DNA from: Novosphingobium aureum | GTDB lineage: Bacteria > Pseudomonadota > Alphaproteobacteria > Sphingomonadales > Sphingomonadaceae | DNA length: 64,000 nucleotides | Direction: 5' to 3' | Assembly: GCF_015865035.1 (NCBI RefSeq) | Contig: NZ_JADZGI010000001.1 | Span: 806,001-870,000, forward strand | Shown here: in pieces, positions 62,369-64,000 of the stretch | Layout: each line of letters starts with the position of its first letter | Position numbering within the stretch: the first letter of the stretch is position 1 | Notes under the pieces: model-generated | What the model saw: the letters and a program-made list of their open reading frames with translations, nothing else | Database searches by the model: none | What the model was told of the DNA's origin: nothing | Made by a program: the position numbers and the translations under genes

Positions 62369-63184
62369 TCAGTTGCGCAGGTTGATGATCGTCTGCGAGA
62401 TCTGCGTCGCGGTATCGACCGCCTTGGCATTGGCCTGGAAGTTGCGCTGCGCGGTGATCAGCGAGACCAGCTCCTCGGCGATGTCGACGTTCGAGCGTTC
62501 GATCGAACCGGCCATGAGCGCGCCGAACAGCCCGGTGCCCGGCTGGCCGTAGCTTGCCGCACCCGACGTGCCCGAGGCCTGCCAGCTGGCATTGCCCAGC
62601 TGCTTGAGCCCGGTCGGGGCGATGAAGGTCCCCAGTGCGACGACGCCGAGGATGTCGTTCTCGCCATCGGCATAGGTCGCGATGACCTGCCCGCTCGAAT
62701 TGATGGTGACGCCCGCAAATTCCTCGCCCGCGGTGTTGGTCGCCGGGATCTGCACGTCTTGCAGCGTCGTCGTCGAGGTGATCGCACCGGTTGCATCGAC
62801 CGGGTAGACCTGCAGCCGCGCGTTCTGCGCGTTCCTGATGTAGCCGTTGCCATCGACGGTGAACGAGCCTGCGCGGGTGTACTGGGTCTGGCCCGAAAGC
62901 GGGGAGACCACGGTGAAGAAGCCCTCGCCGTTGATCGCGAGGTCGAGCGCGCTGCCGGTCTGCTCGATCGGGCCGAGCGAGAACTCCTGCTTGATCGCGC
63001 TCACCCGCGCGCCGATGCCGGTGGTCAGCGCCGGGTCGGTCAGGATCGAGGCCGAGACGATGTCGGCGAAGGCGGTCGAGCTCTTCTTGAAGCCCGAGGT
63101 CTCGGCGTTGGCGATGTTGTGCGAGATCACGTTGAGATCGGTCTGGGCGTTCTTCAGGCCGGTCAGCGAGGTATAGTAGGACAT
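62369..63184 (-). CDS. flgE: Flagellar hook protein FlgE, short form
   Basis: This 271-residue hook subunit has the N-terminal SLTGLKNAQTDLNVISHNIA and NAETSGFKKSSTAFADIV and the C-terminal SNVDIAEELVSLITAQRNFQ. Enteric FlgE has about 400 residues, so most of the surface-exposed D2/D3 region is missing. Positioned between flgD and flgF, it is still best called FlgE rather than a rod protein. Confidence 0.9.
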   Translation of the reverse strand: MSYYTSLTGLKNAQTDLNVISHNIANAETSGFKKSSTAFADIVSASILTDPALTTGIGARVSAIKQEFSLGPIEQTGSALDLAINGEGFFTVVSPLSGQTQYTRAGSFTVDGNGYIRNAQNARLQVYPVDATGAITSTTTLQDVQIPATNTAGEEFAGVTINSSGQVIATYADGENDILGVVALGTFIAPTGLKQLGNASWQASGTSGAASYGQPGTGLFGALMAGSIERSNVDIAEELVSLITAQRNFQANAKAVDTATQISQTIINLRN

Positions 63185-63208
63185 GGTCGGGGTCTCCGTG
63201 CGAAGGGG

Positions 63209-63541
63209 TCAGGCGGGCTCGGCCGCAGTGCTGGCGGCAAGCCGGGCGGTGAGGGACGCGAGGGCCTCGCCGGTTGCCGCTTCGGCGCTCACCAGCGTGT
63301 CGAGCTTGGCCGAGATGGTCTTGAGCGTGTCGGCCATCTCGGTGGTCCCGGCGAGCGAGGAGAACTGCGCCATCTGCGCCAGCATCTCGGTCTGGTCGGT
63401 CGGGTTGAACGGATCCTGCTGCTGCATCTGCGCGAGCATCAGCTTGAGGAAGTCGCCCTGATCGAGATCGGAGAGCGAGGTCTTGGCGCTCGCCGACGAG
63501 GCGGTCGTGCCCGTGGCGGCGTTGAGTGCGGTGACGGTCAT
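63209..63541 (-). CDS. flgD: Hook-assembly scaffold protein FlgD, short form
   Basis: This 110-residue hook cap contains the diagnostic FLKLMLAQMQQQDPFNPTDQ and AQFSSLAGTTEMADTLKTI. The C-terminal Ig/tudor-like domains of enteric FlgD (231 residues) are absent. Its start overlaps the flgC stop by 4 bases. Confidence 0.93.
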   Translation of the reverse strand: MTVTALNAATGTTASSASAKTSLSDLDQGDFLKLMLAQMQQQDPFNPTDQTEMLAQMAQFSSLAGTTEMADTLKTISAKLDTLVSAEAATGEALASLTARLAASTAAEPA

Positions 63542-63954
63542 TTGAGCCTCATCGTTTCGAGCATGAGCTGCTTGGTGGTGGAGAGGGCCTCGACCAGGTT
63601 CTGGTACTGGCGCGAGGCCTCGAGCATCTCGACCATCTCGGCGTTCTCATCGACCGGGGCGGCCCAGACGTCGCCGTTGGCATCGGCGAGAGGGTGATCG
63701 GGGGTGTGCTCGCGCAGTGCCGCGGCCTGTTCGCGCACCACGCCGCGCAGGTCGACGCTGGCCAAGCCGCTCGCGCGGTCGAAGTCCTCGGCGAAGACCG
63801 CGCGGATCGGCTTGTAGGCATCCTCTTCGCTGGCCGCGACGCTGCCTGCGTTGGCGAGGTTGGAGGCCGCCGCGTTCATACGCACCAGCTGGGCCGACAT
63901 GGCGCGCTGGGCGAGGGTGAAGATCGTCATCGGGGGATTGCCGGGCCCTGCCAT
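63538..63954 (-). CDS. flgC: Flagellar proximal rod protein FlgC
   Basis: This 138-residue rod protein has MSAQLVRMNAAASNLANAGS at the start and VDENAEMVEMLEASRQYQNL at the end, which identify FlgC. The ATG at 63954 has GGAG upstream; an ATG at 63930 would give a more family-like start but lacks a ribosome site. Confidence 0.95.
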   Translation of the reverse strand: MAGPGNPPMTIFTLAQRAMSAQLVRMNAAASNLANAGSVAASEEDAYKPIRAVFAEDFDRASGLASVDLRGVVREQAAALREHTPDHPLADANGDVWAAPVDENAEMVEMLEASRQYQNLVEALSTTKQLMLETMRLK

Positions 63955-63956
63955 CG

Positions 63957-64000
63957 TCAGTCTCCGCGCAGTGCACGCTTGAGCGTGTCGACCCGGCCAC
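63957..64000 (-). CDS. flgB: Flagellar rod protein FlgB, C-terminal end only
   Basis: Only the last 13 codons lie in the window (GRVDTLKRALRGD and stop at 63957-63959). The C-terminus and position directly before flgC identify FlgB. The 5' part is beyond the right edge. Confidence 0.75.
   Translation of the reverse strand, partial: GRVDTLKRALRGD

Overview
The window is GC-rich, densely packed DNA from a Gram-negative bacterium, most likely an alphaproteobacterium of the order Sphingomonadales. Four things point that way: two large TonB-dependent receptors beside secreted S10 carboxypeptidases, a FecI/FecR pair, a short 273-residue flagellin, and a CtrA-like box ahead of Tad genes. The order is inferred from gene content; the species cannot be named from the sequence alone. 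There are no CRISPR arrays and no intact insertion sequences. One tRNA gene, tRNA-Thr(CGT), is present.

Layout. (1) Positions 1-4145 hold an Aae-like efflux operon (FUSC permease, DUF1656 protein, and an HlyD adaptor cut by the left edge), divergent from a LysR regulator, with a perfect palindrome between them. (2) 4187-7059 is an orphan Tad set (a TadG-like protein with a von Willebrand A domain and two TadE-like proteins) behind a CtrA-like box. (3) 7075-19194 is a nutrient-scavenging block: an outer-membrane barrel, FecR, an ECF sigma factor, a signalling TonB receptor with an STN domain, two tandem S10 serine carboxypeptidases, and a second TonB receptor whose promoter overlaps a GTATAC-type palindrome. 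(4) 19321-21660 carries two cell-surface decoration enzymes, a polysaccharide pyruvyl transferase and a sulfotransferase. (5) 22107-26561 is a redox cluster: two SnoaL-fold proteins, an LLM flavin monooxygenase and an Old Yellow Enzyme, divergent from a LysR regulator. (6) 26850-32383 is a five-gene catabolic cassette (aldehyde dehydrogenase, two-domain carboxymuconolactone-decarboxylase-like protein, SDR, hydroxyisobutyrate-dehydrogenase-like enzyme, SDR) divergent from a GntR regulator. It lies next to tRNA-Thr and may be acquired DNA. (7) 32971-36729 holds an aminotransferase, a TetR regulator with a near-ideal operator, an unknown protein and an atypical FixJ-type response regulator.

(8) 36962-64000 is a flagellar locus. 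One long minus-strand run begins with a sigma-54 activator and continues fliE-F-G-H-I-J-K-L-M-N-O-P-Q-R-flhB-fliD-fliS. Divergent from it is the flagellin gene, followed by a strong terminator. A second minus-strand run carries flgB (partial) C-D-E-F-G-H-I-J-K-L and motA-motB. Together these supply the rod, hook, filament, cap, switch, stator and export gate except FlhA; FlgA, FlgM/FlgN, FliA and FlhF are also not seen here. Several parts are reduced or unusual: FliM lacks the N-terminal CheY-binding signature, FlhB has NPIH instead of NPTH, FlgE and FlgD are unusually short, the sigma-54 activator has no receiver domain, and FlgH lacks a normal lipobox.

No wholly new system can be proved from sequence alone. 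The best candidates for follow-up are the FecIR/receptor/S10 peptidase block, the orphan vWA-Tad set with calcium-loop-like repeats, the catabolic cassette, and the stripped-down flagellar switch.
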